A DNA stretch of 64,000 nucleotides. It comes from Pantoea sp. IMH. Its GTDB lineage: Bacteria > Pseudomonadota > Gammaproteobacteria > Enterobacterales > Enterobacteriaceae. The notes below the pieces were generated by a model. The model saw only the letters and a program-made list of their open reading frames with translations. It searched no databases and was not told where the DNA came from. Location of the stretch: assembly GCF_000599885.1 (NCBI RefSeq), contig NZ_JFGT01000004.1, positions 1 through 64,000 of the forward strand, in the 5' to 3' direction. Numbering within the stretch: position 1 is the first letter of the stretch; each line of letters starts with the position of its first letter. A program made the translations under genes and the position numbers. Below, one piece after another: positions 54,080 to 63,497 of this stretch.

Positions 54080-54958
54080 TTAAAACAGGTCGTTCAGCGT
54101 CACGCCGACGCCAAGACGCGTCTGGCGGTGATCGTAATCGATCAGGGATTCACCGTAGCCGCTGAATACCTGGGTGTAGAAACGAACATGCTCGGTGATA
54201 GGGTAGCTCCAGCCCATTTCGGCGCTGCCGTAACCGGTATTCCAGTTATAGCGGCCCTTCACGCTGAAAATGCTTTCGCCCCACTGATAGCCGACCGTCA
54301 GGCGATAATACCCCATGTACTTAGTGATATCCGGGTTATCATCATTATTTTCGCTTTCCGCGATGCGGAACCAGGGCTTAGCTTCCACCATCCAGTTGCC
54401 GTTTTGCGCCATCAGACGGGCATAGACGCGGTTCCAGCTGCGGGAAGTCGGATCGGAACGCCCATTTGACTGGTGATTCAGTCCCACCTCAACATCACGC
54501 AGCGTCCAGCCAGCGAACGAGTAATCGGTCGCCCAGCCCAGAAACACCTGTGGCTCATAGTTGGTTTCCCGGAAGGGAGATGACTCAGCCCGGTTAGAGA
54601 GCTGCCACCAGGACCCCTGAGTATAAGAAGCTGCCAGCACCGAGTTATCACCTAAAATGCCGCGCCAGAGTGGAAACGCCAGGCTGAGCTGAAACTTCAC
54701 CTCATCACGTTTTACATTGTCCGCCCAGCTGTAGGATTCGAGAGCGCTTTGATTAATATTGCTGGTAACGGAATAAAGTAAATAGTTGCTTTCATAAGGA
54801 AAAAGGACGAAAGGATTGTCATGCTTTTCCAGCAGGTTAGCGATAATGCTACCGCGAACGGCAGGGCGGTCATGAACTTCCTTAACCGTGGCTTCCTGTG
54901 CCAGCACTAACGAAGGAAACAGGATTGCTGCAGCAAGCAACCCTTTCAGCATAGACAT
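54080..54958 (-). CDS. pldA: Outer membrane phospholipase A
   Basis: PldA (OMPLA) is a 12-strand outer-membrane phospholipase activated by dimerisation and calcium when the membrane is disturbed. The 292-residue precursor (E. coli 289) has a 20-residue signal peptide ([20 protein letters not shown]). The active site motif [17 protein letters not shown] holds the catalytic His and Ser, with an Asn downstream. The ATG at 54958 is preceded by AGGAGAAG; the longer open frame crosses the yigI promoter region and was rejected. Confidence 0.97.
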   Translation of the reverse strand: MSMLKGLLAAAILFPSLVLAQEATVKEVHDRPAVRGSIIANLLEKHDNPFVLFPYESNYLLYSVTSNINQSALESYSWADNVKRDEVKFQLSLAFPLWRGILGDNSVLAASYTQGSWWQLSNRAESSPFRETNYEPQVFLGWATDYSFAGWTLRDVEVGLNHQSNGRSDPTSRSWNRVYARLMAQNGNWMVEAKPWFRIAESENNDDNPDITKYMGYYRLTVGYQWGESIFSVKGRYNWNTGYGSAEMGWSYPITEHVRFYTQVFSGYGESLIDYDHRQTRLGVGVTLNDLF

Positions 54959-55126
54959 AAACTTCTCCTGGATAAAAACGCAATGTGTGTAAAAAGCACG
55001 CCATTCTACACGCAAATGTCGCCGGGGATTAGCGCTGATTTTGTAAAGTGGAAAGCCCTTTCCCATCCGCTTAAAATAGCCATTCTGATAAGCTGTACTC
55101 CCACCATTTGCTGCAAGGATGTCTAC

Positions 55127-55600
55127 ATGACTGCTGCCGTCCCGCTGAATCAGGAAGCCGCCCGCGGCCTGATCGGAGAGATTTTTGTTTACGATATGCC
55201 GTTCAACCGTGCGCTGGGCCTGACGCTGGATCGACTTGAGCCCGATTATGCCGAACTCAGCTTTAGCCATCAGACGCAGCTCGTCGGCAACGTGGCGCAG
55301 AAAATTCTGCACGGTGGCGTTATTGCCTCGGTGCTGGACGTGGCGGCCGGCCTGGTTTGCGTCAGCAGCGCCCTGACCCGTCAGGAGAGTATCACCGAGG
55401 AGGAACTGCGCCAGCGCCTGTCGCGTATGGGCACGATCGATCTGCGCGTGGATTATCTCCGTCCTGGCCGCGGCGAGCGCTTCATCGCCAGCAGTAGTCT
55501 GCTACGCGGCGGAAACAAAGTCGCCGTGGCCCGCGTAGAGCTCCATAATGATGCCGGTGTTTATATTGCCAGCGCCACGGCAACCTATCTGATTGGCTAA
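55127..55600 (+). CDS. yigI: Hotdog-fold thioesterase YigI
   Basis: A 157-residue hotdog-fold protein of the PaaI-like thioesterase family, the counterpart of E. coli YigI, which acts on medium and long acyl-CoAs. The active-site region is [18 protein letters not shown], with the catalytic acid in LDVAAGL. The ATG at 55127 is chosen by the E. coli start and the CAAGGA-like site upstream. It is divergent from pldA and precedes rarD by 57 bp, as in E. coli. Confidence 0.93.
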   Translation: MTAAVPLNQEAARGLIGEIFVYDMPFNRALGLTLDRLEPDYAELSFSHQTQLVGNVAQKILHGGVIASVLDVAAGLVCVSSALTRQESITEEELRQRLSRMGTIDLRVDYLRPGRGERFIASSSLLRGGNKVAVARVELHNDAGVYIASATATYLIG

Positions 55601-55657
55601 ACTGCCTGCAGCGTTTCACCCTATAACGGCGGTCCGTCCGCCCTGGAGTTATGTTTC

Positions 55658-56557
55658 ATGGATGCGCAACAAACGCGACAGGGTGTTTTTTATGCTCTGG
55701 GCGCCTACTTTATCTGGGGCGTGGCACCCGCCTATTTCAAGCTGATTGATCAAGTAGCCCCCGGCGAAATTATGACGCACCGGGTTATCTGGTCCTTCTT
55801 CTTTATGCTGCTGCTGGTGAGCCTTACCCGTAACTGGGACAACGTTAAACTGACGCTCAGGCAGCCGAAGAGAGTGCTGCTGCTGGCGCTCTCCGCCACG
55901 GTCATTTGTGGCAACTGGCTGCTGTTCATCTGGTCCGTGAATAATCACCATCTGCTTGAGGCCAGCCTGGGTTATTTTATTAACCCGCTGCTTAACGTGC
56001 TGGTCGGCATGCTGTTCCTGGGAGAACGCTTTCGCCGGATGCAGTGGCTGGCGGTGGGCCTTGCGGCCTGCGGCGTGCTTATCCAGCTATGGAAATTCGG
56101 CTCGGTGCCGGTCATTGCGCTGGGATTAGCGGTTTCCTTTTCCTTTTACGGTCTGCTGCGCAAAAAAATTAGCGTGGATGCCCAGACCGGTATGCTGGTC
56201 GAAACCAGCTGGCTACTGCCCGTGGCGGCAATCTATCTCTTTGGCGTGGCAGACAGCCCTACCAGCCACCTGACGCAAAACCCGCTCCCGCTGAACCTGT
56301 TGCTGGTGGCCGCTGGCGTAGTAACGACCGTCCCGCTGATGCTGTTTACCGCTGCCTGTACGCGACTGCGGCTCTCCACCGTGGGGTTTTTCCAGTATCT
56401 CGGCCCGACGCTGATGTTTCTCCTGGCGGTCGTTTTTTATGATGAAGCGCTGACACCGGACAAAATGGTTACCTTCAGTTTTATCTGGGCTGCACTGGCG
56501 ATATTTATTTTCGATGCGCTGATGACCTTAAAACGTGGACGGCCCAGCGGGGTTTGA
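55658..56557 (+). CDS. rarD: EamA-family protein RarD
   Basis: A 299-residue inner-membrane protein with ten helices, the counterpart of E. coli RarD (296 residues), an EamA/DMT-superfamily permease named for chloramphenicol sensitivity; its substrate is not settled. It starts MDAQQTRQGVFYALGAYFIWG and contains VNNHHLLEASLGYFINPLLN and the C-terminal STVGFFQYLGPTLMFLLAV. The start has GGAG at a 9-bp distance; the nearby ATG at 55651 is out of frame. Confidence 0.95.
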   Translation: MDAQQTRQGVFYALGAYFIWGVAPAYFKLIDQVAPGEIMTHRVIWSFFFMLLLVSLTRNWDNVKLTLRQPKRVLLLALSATVICGNWLLFIWSVNNHHLLEASLGYFINPLLNVLVGMLFLGERFRRMQWLAVGLAACGVLIQLWKFGSVPVIALGLAVSFSFYGLLRKKISVDAQTGMLVETSWLLPVAAIYLFGVADSPTSHLTQNPLPLNLLLVAAGVVTTVPLMLFTAACTRLRLSTVGFFQYLGPTLMFLLAVVFYDEALTPDKMVTFSFIWAALAIFIFDALMTLKRGRPSGV

Positions 56558-56926
56558 CTGTTATTACTTTTCACCGGGAAACAATTACCCGGTGAAAAGT
56601 AACAAACCCATAAAATAACTATAACCTGATACACTCATCGTAAATCAGTGCAAAGAGTTTGGCTTATTCAATCCAATTAATGTCAGAATCGTCACGTGTT
56701 TTACTACAGAGGACAATTTTCACTCCACAGGCTGAAGCAATAACGTGGATGAGTTGTAAATCTATGGACAGTTTTTCCCTGATCCTTCCTGCTTTTCCCT
56801 TCAGGCCGGTTTCCTGCTGCCCTGTTTCTGACCAGCACTGGCGCTTCGCGCTGTAGCGTCTTCTCTACGGATTTTTCTTCCGCGTTAATTAACGCCTTTA
56901 ATTATCTCAATTTCCGGAGAGTCACT
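56558..56926. other. Gene-free region between rarD and mdtJ
   Basis: This 369-bp gap takes the position of E. coli yigF/yigG but holds no gene. It begins with a long perfect hairpin (listed separately). The rest is AT-rich and should hold the mdtJI promoter. An open frame of 65 codons (56659-56856) has no ribosome site or recognisable features. Confidence 0.55.
56564..56602. repeat. 15-bp perfect inverted repeat after rarD
   Basis: TTACTTTTCACCGGG (56564-56578) and its exact complement (56588-56602) flank a 9-nt loop. It starts 7 bp after the rarD stop. In RNA it would form a very stable stem in either direction. The lower arm gives A-rich and T-rich flanks, so it may act as a bidirectional terminator for rarD. 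Confidence 0.75.
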
Positions 56927-57277
56927 ATGCTGTACTGGTTATTATTGGCGCTTGCCATAGTATTTGAAATTACCGGCACGCTGGCAATGAAATGGGCCAG
57001 CCTTAACGATCACGCCACAGGCTATTTTTTCATGCTGGCAATGATCGCTTTTTCTTATATCACATTATGTTTCGCCGTTAAAAAAATTGCCTTAGGCGTG
57101 GCCTATGCCATATGGGAAGGCATCGGCATACTGTTTATTACCCTGTTCAGCGTGATCTTATTTGAAGAATCTTTATCTCTGCTGAAAGTTGCAGGTCTCG
57201 TCACGCTGGTAACAGGGATCGCGTTAATGAAATCCGGAACGATAAGCGGCAAGGAGGCCAGCCATGCTACCGCTTAA
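56927..57277 (+). CDS. mdtJ: Spermidine export SMR subunit MdtJ
   Basis: A 116-residue four-helix protein of the small multidrug resistance family, similar to E. coli MdtJ (121 residues). The membrane-embedded glutamate expected of SMR proteins is in [15 protein letters not shown]. Diagnostic stretches are [20 protein letters not shown] and [10 protein letters not shown]. MdtJ works only together with MdtI to export spermidine. It overlaps mdtI by 14 bp. In E. coli the pair is elsewhere; here it lies between rarD and corA. Confidence 0.93.
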   Translation: MLYWLLLALAIVFEITGTLAMKWASLNDHATGYFFMLAMIAFSYITLCFAVKKIALGVAYAIWEGIGILFITLFSVILFEESLSLLKVAGLVTLVTGIALMKSGTISGKEASHATA

Positions 57278-57593
57278 CGGAACGCATATCGCCTGGCTGG
57301 CGCTGGCGGTCGTACTGGAGATCCTTGCCAATATTTTACTTAAGTACTCTAACGGTTTTCGCCGTCCGCTGTACGGTCTCTCATCAATTATCGCCGTACT
57401 GGCCGCTTTCAGCGCGCTGGCGCAGGCCGTCAAAGGGATCGACCTTTCCGTCGCTTATGCGTTGTGGGGCGGTTTCGGTATTGTGGCTACCGCGGCGGCG
57501 GGCTGGATTTTGTTCGGCCAACGTCTGAACCGTCGCGGCTGGCTCGGCATCGCCGTGCTGCTGGTCGGTATGGTGCTGATTAAGTTTGCCTGA
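57264..57593 (+). CDS. mdtI: Spermidine export SMR subunit MdtI
   Basis: The 109-residue SMR partner of MdtJ, as long as E. coli MdtI. It has [20 protein letters not shown], with the key glutamate, and the family hallmark [18 protein letters not shown]. The AAGGAGG ribosome site lies inside the end of mdtJ, indicating coupled translation. It converges on corA. Confidence 0.94.
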   Translation: MLPLNGTHIAWLALAVVLEILANILLKYSNGFRRPLYGLSSIIAVLAAFSALAQAVKGIDLSVAYALWGGFGIVATAAAGWILFGQRLNRRGWLGIAVLLVGMVLIKFA

Positions 57594-57599
57594 TGGAGG

Positions 57600-57621
57600 G
57601 AGAGCGTCGTCAGACGCTCTC
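57600..57621. terminator. Bidirectional terminator-like hairpin between mdtI and corA
   Basis: A perfect 9-bp stem (GAGAGCGTC at 57600-57608, GACGCTCTC at 57613-57621) with loop GTCA lies between two convergent genes. There is no long T-run on either side, so termination strength is uncertain. Confidence 0.65.
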
Positions 57622-57634
57622 TTAACATCACCGG

Positions 57635-58588
57635 TTACAGCCAGTTCTTACGCTTAAAGTAGGCGTAAGGTGCCAGTCCGGCGAGGATCATCAGGCCTAT
57701 CGCCGCAGGATAGCCGAAGCTCCAGCTTAATTCAGGCATAAACTCAAAGTTCATCCCGTAGCTGGAGGCAACCAGCGTGGGTGGCAGGAAGACCACGGAC
57801 ACCACCGAGAAGATTTTGATAATGCGGTTCTGTTCAATATTGATAAAGCCCATCGCCGCCTGCATCAGGAAGTTAACTTTCTGGAACAGGGATTCGTTAT
57901 GGGGCAACAGCGACTCGATATCACGCAGAATTTCACGCGCCTGCTCCAGCTGATTGGCAGGCAGACGGGCTTTACGTACCAGGAAATTCAGTGCGCGTTG
58001 GGTGTCCATCAGACAGAGACGTACCTTCCAGCCGATATCTTCCAGTTCCGCCAGCGTGGAGAGCGCCGCATCAAATTCATCGCCCTGATGCCCTTCCATA
58101 ATGACCCGGCTCAGCTTTTCCAGATCGCTGTAGATATTCTCGATTTCATCCGCCAGTTGTTCAATTTTAGTTTCGAACAGATCGAGCAGCAGCTCGTAGG
58201 CGTTACCGTCGGTCAGAATCTGGTTACGCGCTCGCATGCGGTACAGGCGAAACGCAGGCAGTTCGCGCTCGCGGAGCGTGTAAAGGCGTCCTTCACGGAT
58301 AGTAAAAGCGACCGTTGAGTTGCCCGCGTGATCCTCGGCATCCTCATAAAAGAAGAAGGAGTGGATATGCAGGCCATCCTCGTCTTCAAAAAAACGCGCC
58401 GAGGCCTCAATGTCTTCCAGTTCGGGTCGGGTGGCCAGGCTCTGGCCCAGTTCATTCTGAACGCGATCGCGTTCATTTTCTTCCGGCTCGATCAGATCCA
58501 CCCAGACCGAGCTGGAAAGTTCATCAACGGGCTCGTCCAGCTCAAGTCGGGTTAAGCGGCAATGATCCAGTTTAAATGCGCTCAGCAT
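57635..58588 (-). CDS. corA: Magnesium/cobalt transporter CorA
   Basis: CorA is the main constitutive magnesium channel, a homopentamer. The 317-residue protein (E. coli 316) has a cytosolic N-terminal domain, a long stalk helix and two membrane helices at the C-terminus. The selectivity loop [11 protein letters not shown] follows the first helix and the tail ends in the basic KRKNWL. The ATG at 58588 matches E. coli (MLSAF) and follows GGGAG at 7 bp. It is preceded by a structured leader of about 225 nt with a corL-like ORF. Confidence 0.97.
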   Translation of the reverse strand: MLSAFKLDHCRLTRLELDEPVDELSSSVWVDLIEPEENERDRVQNELGQSLATRPELEDIEASARFFEDEDGLHIHSFFFYEDAEDHAGNSTVAFTIREGRLYTLRERELPAFRLYRMRARNQILTDGNAYELLLDLFETKIEQLADEIENIYSDLEKLSRVIMEGHQGDEFDAALSTLAELEDIGWKVRLCLMDTQRALNFLVRKARLPANQLEQAREILRDIESLLPHNESLFQKVNFLMQAAMGFINIEQNRIIKIFSVVSVVFLPPTLVASSYGMNFEFMPELSWSFGYPAAIGLMILAGLAPYAYFKRKNWL

Positions 58589-58943
58589 AGCTGTACTCCC
58601 AATTGCAGTAACATGGGACTTGCGCTTGAACACGGGAAACGAGCGTTTCAGTCAGCGATGGGTCTGACTCAGAGCGACAGTATGGCGGGTCGCCAACAAC
58701 CACGAAGGCTATCGGCAGAGGAGGATAGCCTTAGGAGTTGTACCTGGTGTCCAGGTCAATGAGCCAGTATCTACTGGGTGTGTCCAAGGCGAATGTCCTC
58801 TCAGGGTTATGGTGGGCGCATGTTACGCTGTGCCGAAAATGGCGTCAACCTGTAGCCCGGTCAGCGGGGCGAATATCCAGCGTCAGGCGGAACAGGCCAG
58901 CCCGCAGACAGAAACGCGCGGGCAGCGGGGCTGCCCGGTGGCG
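58589..58943 (-). promoter_or_regulatory. corA promoter and structured leader
   Basis: This 355-bp gap between uvrD and corA holds regulation. On the reverse strand TTGACG (58848-58843) and TAACAT (58825-58820) lie 17 bp apart and form a good promoter, so the transcript would start near 58813 and have a leader of about 225 nt. The leader can form perfect hairpins at 58764-58777 (6 bp), 58742-58756 (6 bp) and 58705-58732 (9 bp). A further 7-bp hairpin (58920-58936) lies just after uvrD. Salmonella corA is known to be controlled by a Rho-sensitive leader. Confidence 0.72.
58731..58787 (-). CDS. Possible corA leader peptide (CorL-like)
   Basis: An 18-codon frame in the corA leader starts with TTG, has GAGAGGA about 9 bp upstream, and encodes MDTPSRYWLIDLDTRYNS. 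Its stop codon overlaps the base of the 9-bp hairpin at 58705-58732, and the frame itself contains two other hairpins. Thus translation would change the leader fold, the logic described for corL of Salmonella. I cannot confirm identity with the Salmonella peptide from memory, and the TTG start is only probable. Confidence 0.5.
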   Translation of the reverse strand: MDTPSRYWLIDLDTRYNS

Positions 58944-61106
58944 TTATACCGTTTCCAGCTTAGCGTAGGCGGCCACCAGCCATTTGATGCCCTGCCCCTG
59001 AAAAGCGACCTGTAAACGGCTGTGATCGCCGCTGCCTTCCAGATTGACGATGGTGCCTTCGCCGAATTTGGCGTGACGTACCCGCTGACCAAGCGCGAAA
59101 CCGCTGTCATTTTGCATTACCGGCGTGCCCATACGCTGGTGGCTGACAGGCCGGCTGACGCTGGCGCGCAGCCGTACTTCCTCCACACACTCCTCCGGTA
59201 ATTCGCCTACAAAGCGGGAAGGCCGGTGATAAACTTCTTTGCCATAGAGGCGCCGGGTTTCAGCGTAAGTCAGGGTGAGCTTCTGCATCGCGCGCGTTAC
59301 GCCGACGTAGGCCAGCCGGCGCTCCTCTTCCAGCCTGCCGCCCTCTTCCAGCGACATCTGGCTTGGAAACATGCCCTCTTCCATACCGACGATGAACACC
59401 TGCTTAAACTCCAGGCCCTTAGCCGCATGCATCGTCATTAGCTGCACCGCATCCTGCCATTTATCGGCCTGTCCCTCACCCGCTTCTAAAGCCGCGTGTG
59501 ACAGAAAAGCCTGTAGCGGCATCAAATCTTCATCCTCATCCTGATAGCTGTACTGACGCGTTGCGTTAACCAGCTCCTCAAGGTTTTCGATGCGCGCCTG
59601 GCCTTTTTCGCCCTTTTCCTGCTCATACATCAGCCACAGGCCGGAATCCTTGATGACGCGATCCGTCTGTACGTGCAGCGGCAGCTCGCTGGTTTCCTGC
59701 GCGAGGGAATCCACCAGCTCGCTAAAACGCTGAAGTGCGGATGCCGCGCGGCCCGCCAGCGCTTTCTCCTGCAATAAGGCCCGGGTGCTCTGCCATAAGG
59801 TCAGCTGCCGTTCCCGGGCCGTCTGGCGTACCACATCCAGCGTACGATCGCCGATGCCGCGCGTAGGCGTATTCACCACCCGCTCAAAGGCCGCGTCGTC
59901 GTTACGGTTAGCAATCAGGCGCAGATAGGCCAGCGCATCTTTGATTTCCTGACGTTCAAAGAAGCGCATCCCACCGTAGATACGGTAAGGCATACTGGTT
60001 TGCAGCAGCGCCTCTTCCAGCACGCGCGACTGGGCGTTACTGCGGTAAAGGATGGCGCAGTCGCTCAGCGCGCCGCCGTTTTCCATCCAGACCTTAATGC
60101 GGTTAACCACGAAGCGCGCTTCATCCAGCTCATTGAACGCACAATAGATGGCGATCGGCTCGCCATCGCTGCCGTCCGTCCAGAGTTCTTTCCCCAGGCG
60201 CCCGTTATTGTTGGCGATCAGGGCATTGGCTGCCTTCAGAATATTGTTGGTCGAGCGGTAGTTCTGCTCAAGACGGATGGTCTGTGCACCGTGAAAATCG
60301 TTGAGAAACCGCTGGATGTTCTCAACCTGGGCGCCGCGCCAGCCGTAAATCGACTGATCGTCATCACCCACGATGATTACTTTACCGCTATCGCCCGCCA
60401 GCATGCGGATCCAGGCGTACTGGATGTTGTTGGTATCCTGGAACTCGTCAACGAGGATGTTGGTAAAGCGTTCGCGGTAGTGATTGAGAATATGCGGTTT
60501 GTTGAGCCACAGCTCATGCGCACGCAGCAGCAGTTCGGCAAAGTCGACCAGGCCGGCGCGATCGCACGCTTCCTGATAGGCCTGATAAATGCGCAGCCAG
60601 GTTTGTTCAACCGGATTGCCGTAGCTTTCGATATGCTTTGGCCGCAGCCCTTCATCTTTTTTGCCGTTGATGTACCACATCGCCTGCCGGGCGGGCCACT
60701 GCTTCTCGTCCAGGTTCATCGCTTTGATCAGACGCTTCAGCAACCGCATCTGATCTTCGCTGTCCAGGATCTGAAAGTCCTGCGGCAGATTTGCATCCAG
60801 GTGGTGGGCGCGCAGCAGACGGTGTGCCAGTCCATGAAAGGTGCCGATCCACATTCCGCCCTGGCTGGTGCCGATAAGCTGCTCAATGCGGTGGCGCATT
60901 TCAGCCGCCGCCTTGTTGGTAAAGGTCACCGCCATAATCGAGTAAGGTGAGCAGTTTTCGACGGACAGCAGCCAGGCGATCCGGTGAACCAGCACGCGCG
61001 TTTTGCCGCTGCCCGCTCCCGCCAGCACCAGCAAATTGCTGCGCGGCGCGGCAACAGCCTCGCGTTGTTTATCGTTTAAGCCGTCCAGTAATTCAGAAAC
61101 GTCCAT
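58944..61106 (-). CDS. uvrD: DNA helicase II UvrD
   Basis: UvrD is a 3'-5' superfamily 1 helicase of nucleotide excision and mismatch repair. The 720-residue protein equals E. coli in length. Walker A is LAGAGSGKTRVL, motif II is VDEFQDTNNIQY, and further motifs are GDDDQSIYGWRGA and VGVTRAMQKL. The C-terminal Tudor-like region (VRHAKFGEGTIVNLEG) binds RNA polymerase in E. coli. The ATG at 61106 matches E. coli (MDVSELLDGLN). A LexA box precedes it. Confidence 0.98.
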   Translation of the reverse strand: MDVSELLDGLNDKQREAVAAPRSNLLVLAGAGSGKTRVLVHRIAWLLSVENCSPYSIMAVTFTNKAAAEMRHRIEQLIGTSQGGMWIGTFHGLAHRLLRAHHLDANLPQDFQILDSEDQMRLLKRLIKAMNLDEKQWPARQAMWYINGKKDEGLRPKHIESYGNPVEQTWLRIYQAYQEACDRAGLVDFAELLLRAHELWLNKPHILNHYRERFTNILVDEFQDTNNIQYAWIRMLAGDSGKVIIVGDDDQSIYGWRGAQVENIQRFLNDFHGAQTIRLEQNYRSTNNILKAANALIANNNGRLGKELWTDGSDGEPIAIYCAFNELDEARFVVNRIKVWMENGGALSDCAILYRSNAQSRVLEEALLQTSMPYRIYGGMRFFERQEIKDALAYLRLIANRNDDAAFERVVNTPTRGIGDRTLDVVRQTARERQLTLWQSTRALLQEKALAGRAASALQRFSELVDSLAQETSELPLHVQTDRVIKDSGLWLMYEQEKGEKGQARIENLEELVNATRQYSYQDEDEDLMPLQAFLSHAALEAGEGQADKWQDAVQLMTMHAAKGLEFKQVFIVGMEEGMFPSQMSLEEGGRLEEERRLAYVGVTRAMQKLTLTYAETRRLYGKEVYHRPSRFVGELPEECVEEVRLRASVSRPVSHQRMGTPVMQNDSGFALGQRVRHAKFGEGTIVNLEGSGDHSRLQVAFQGQGIKWLVAAYAKLETV

Positions 61107-61148
61107 AGGCACCGCCAGAAAAGAGGAAAAGAAGCGGCGCACCGCTCA

Positions 61149-61164
61149 CTGGATATTTAACCAG
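61149..61164 (-). promoter_or_regulatory. LexA (SOS) box of uvrD
   Basis: On the reverse strand CTG-GTTAAATATC-CAG fits the LexA consensus CTG-N10-CAG with an AT-rich core. It lies just downstream of a TATAAT -10 box (61173-61168, with TTGGCT 16 bp upstream as -35). E. coli uvrD has a LexA box in the corresponding place. Confidence 0.82.
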
Positions 61165-61168
61165 CTTA

Positions 61169-61885
61169 TTATATCAGCGCGGTCAGCGAAGCCAACTGCG
61201 AAATTTCCAGCGTGGGCAGCAGCCGGCTGTCGCGGATATGCAGCAGATTACCTTCCCGCAGATTAATCCAGCACGCCTGCATACCGCAGCGCACGGCACC
61301 CGCCACATCCGTCGTGAGGTCATCGCCCACATGCAGAATGCTGGAGAGCGGCAGATTCAGCTTTTCCGCCGCCAGATGATACATATCCTGCCAGGGCTTC
61401 GCCCGTCCGTGTGGCCCCGCCCGCAGAACAAACTGAAAGTACTTATCCAGACCAAACAGATGCGGCTCTGCATTACCGTTGGTGATTGCCACCAGCGGCA
61501 GCTTCTGTGCCAGCGCGGCAAGCGTCGTGTGGGTTTCTTCGGGCACCGTGATCTGGCTGCGCCACGAGGCAAAGTTCGCCATCACAGCGCTTGCCCCTTC
61601 CTGCGCTTCCGGCCCGCTCAGGCCGGCGTTAAGCATCGCCAGCTCCACCGCGCGTCGCCGCCATTCGCTGACGTCATGATAGATATCCGGCTCCTGCTCG
61701 CGCAAACTGTCGCGCAGCTGCTGGTATTGCTCAACACTGAACTTGCTGAGGGCTGGATGGTAGTTCTGTAAAAACGAATGGGATTCCTGCGTCGTGCGCA
61801 GAATGACGGGATGATTGTCGTAGAGCGTATCGTCCAGATCGAAGGTCATCGCCGCGACGGGACGCAGCGGGCGGTAGAAATGCAT
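61169..61885 (-). CDS. yigB: HAD-family FMN phosphatase YigB
   Basis: YigB is a HAD phosphatase that dephosphorylates FMN in riboflavin metabolism. The 238-residue protein matches E. coli. Motif I is [10 protein letters not shown], motif II is VAITNGNAE, and motif III/IV are [10 protein letters not shown] and [13 protein letters not shown]. Its start overlaps the xerC stop (TGATG), so it is coupled to xerC. Confidence 0.95.
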   Translation of the reverse strand: MHFYRPLRPVAAMTFDLDDTLYDNHPVILRTTQESHSFLQNYHPALSKFSVEQYQQLRDSLREQEPDIYHDVSEWRRRAVELAMLNAGLSGPEAQEGASAVMANFASWRSQITVPEETHTTLAALAQKLPLVAITNGNAEPHLFGLDKYFQFVLRAGPHGRAKPWQDMYHLAAEKLNLPLSSILHVGDDLTTDVAGAVRCGMQACWINLREGNLLHIRDSRLLPTLEISQLASLTALI

Positions 61886-62793
61886 CAGGATTTGCCTCGT
61901 TTCGCGCGGGGATGGGCGGCATCGTAAACCGACGCCAGATGTTGGAAGTCAAGATGGGTATAGATCTGGGTGGTCGTCAGGTTGGCGTGGCCCAGCAGCT
62001 CCTGCACGGCGCGCAAATCCCCGCTCGATTCCAGCATATGCGTGGCAAACGAATGCCGCAATTTGTGGGGATGGATATGACTGGTGATACCCTGCCTGAC
62101 GCCCCACTCCGCAAACCGTTTTTGCACATTGCGGGCGGAGATCCGTTTTCCCTGCATCGAGAGGAAAACGGCATTATCTTCCGGCGCAAACAGCTCCCGC
62201 ATCTCCAGCCAGTGCTCCATCCACTGTACCGCAGTACGGCCAACAGGCAGACGACGCTCTTTGCTACCCTTCCCCATCACCCATACTTCGCCGGAGGCGA
62301 GATCGAGATGGCCGGTATCAATGCCAACCAGTTCGGAAAGACGCAGGCCCGCGCCGTACATGATTTCCAGCATCGCCCGGTCGCGCACGGCCAGCGGATC
62401 GTTCACATCGATCTCCAGCAGGCGGTTGACTTCATCGACATCAATATTCTTCGGCAGATGGCGCGGTGCCCTGGGTGTGGCAACGCCTTTGGCCGGATTG
62501 GCTTTCAGCCGTCCCTGGGCAATTTGCCAGTCAAGAAAGCTGCGCAGCGCGGAGAGACGAAGCGCCAGACTGGCGGGCTTGAGCCCGGCCCGGCGGCTGC
62601 GCGCCGCCAGCGAGCGCACCTGCGCGGCATCCAGCTTATCCCAGCCGGTCAGTTTCATCTCTTCCAGCAGCGGAATGCAGGCCGCAAGCTGGCGCTGATA
62701 ATTGATTTGCGTTAGCGGGCTGAGCTGGCGCTCAACCTTCAGATAACGCAGGAATCCCTCCACGTCTGCTTGCAGAAGCGACGCGGTGCTCAT
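61885..62793 (-). CDS. xerC: Site-specific tyrosine recombinase XerC
   Basis: XerC acts with XerD at dif to resolve chromosome dimers. The 302-residue protein (E. coli 298) has the full catalytic set: R151 (GLRLSEL), K175 (GKGSKERR), H243 and R246 ([10 protein letters not shown]), H269 (LLGHANL) and the nucleophile Y278 (TQIYTHLDF). It is here as a housekeeping gene, in the dapF-yigA-xerC-yigB-uvrD order of E. coli, and is not evidence of an integrated element. It overlaps yigA by 4 bp. Confidence 0.98.
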   Translation of the reverse strand: MSTASLLQADVEGFLRYLKVERQLSPLTQINYQRQLAACIPLLEEMKLTGWDKLDAAQVRSLAARSRRAGLKPASLALRLSALRSFLDWQIAQGRLKANPAKGVATPRAPRHLPKNIDVDEVNRLLEIDVNDPLAVRDRAMLEIMYGAGLRLSELVGIDTGHLDLASGEVWVMGKGSKERRLPVGRTAVQWMEHWLEMRELFAPEDNAVFLSMQGKRISARNVQKRFAEWGVRQGITSHIHPHKLRHSFATHMLESSGDLRAVQELLGHANLTTTQIYTHLDFQHLASVYDAAHPRAKRGKS

Positions 62794-63497
62794 ACGCGTT
62801 CAACCCAACGTTGCAGCAACTCAGGCAGCATCTGAGACAGGTGCTGGAGTAAAACCGTTCCCATACCGGACTGATAGTGCTGAGTATCACGGCTGCTGAA
62901 AATCAGCACACCGAGTTCACCTTCTTCACCCATCAGCGACATCGCGACCGAGCCGATGGCCTTCGCCTGTGGCAGCAGCAGCAGCAGTTCAGGGCCGTTC
63001 AGGCTGCCCAGATAATGATGCTGCTTACCGAGACGCTGGATGCGGACCGGTTCAAAGGCCTGTCGGGAGAGCGCCAGTTGGGTAAAACCGGAAGGTGCCC
63101 CGATGCGCCATTTTTCACTGAACAGCCGCACGTTCGCCCCGGCGAGTCCCAGCTCCCTGGCCCAGCGGTGCAGCCGGTTCAGCATATCATGCAGGTTTGG
63201 CGCAGAAGCCAGACGAGCCTGAAGGCTCAGCAGCCGGTCAAACAGTTGCTGATTGGCGCTTGCCTGTTCCATCAGCAGGGTAATTTCTTCTTCCAGCTGA
63301 GTGATATGGTTACGCTGGCGGGCCAGTTGCCATTCCACCAGGGAAACGGTCCCGCGCACCGGATGCGGCACCAGCATCTGTTCAACCTGGCGCGCATTAC
63401 GGATAAAGAAGTCTGGATTTTGCAGCAGGTAATCGCTGACTGCGCGATCGTCCAGCAGGAGATCGCTGGCTGGCTGTTGTTCCCCGACATTTTTCAT
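62790..63497 (-). CDS. yigA: DUF484 protein YigA
   Basis: A 235-residue DUF484 protein, the counterpart of E. coli YigA, function not established. The predicted fold is a short helical start ([21 protein letters not shown]), a coiled coil (about 55-90), and a GAF-like domain (about 95-230) with [23 protein letters not shown]. It overlaps dapF and xerC by 4 bp each, so the three are translated as a coupled set. Confidence 0.94.
   Translation of the reverse strand: MKNVGEQQPASDLLLDDRAVSDYLLQNPDFFIRNARQVEQMLVPHPVRGTVSLVEWQLARQRNHITQLEEEITLLMEQASANQQLFDRLLSLQARLASAPNLHDMLNRLHRWARELGLAGANVRLFSEKWRIGAPSGFTQLALSRQAFEPVRIQRLGKQHHYLGSLNGPELLLLLPQAKAIGSVAMSLMGEEGELGVLIFSSRDTQHYQSGMGTVLLQHLSQMLPELLQRWVERV

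Noticed and set aside
56659-56856. A 65-codon open frame upstream of mdtJ
   Set aside because: No ribosome site, no hydrophobic or domain pattern, and it sits in the likely mdtJI promoter region.
61885-62793. Tyrosine recombinase as a sign of an integrated element
   Set aside because: All features and neighbours identify it as the housekeeping recombinase XerC.
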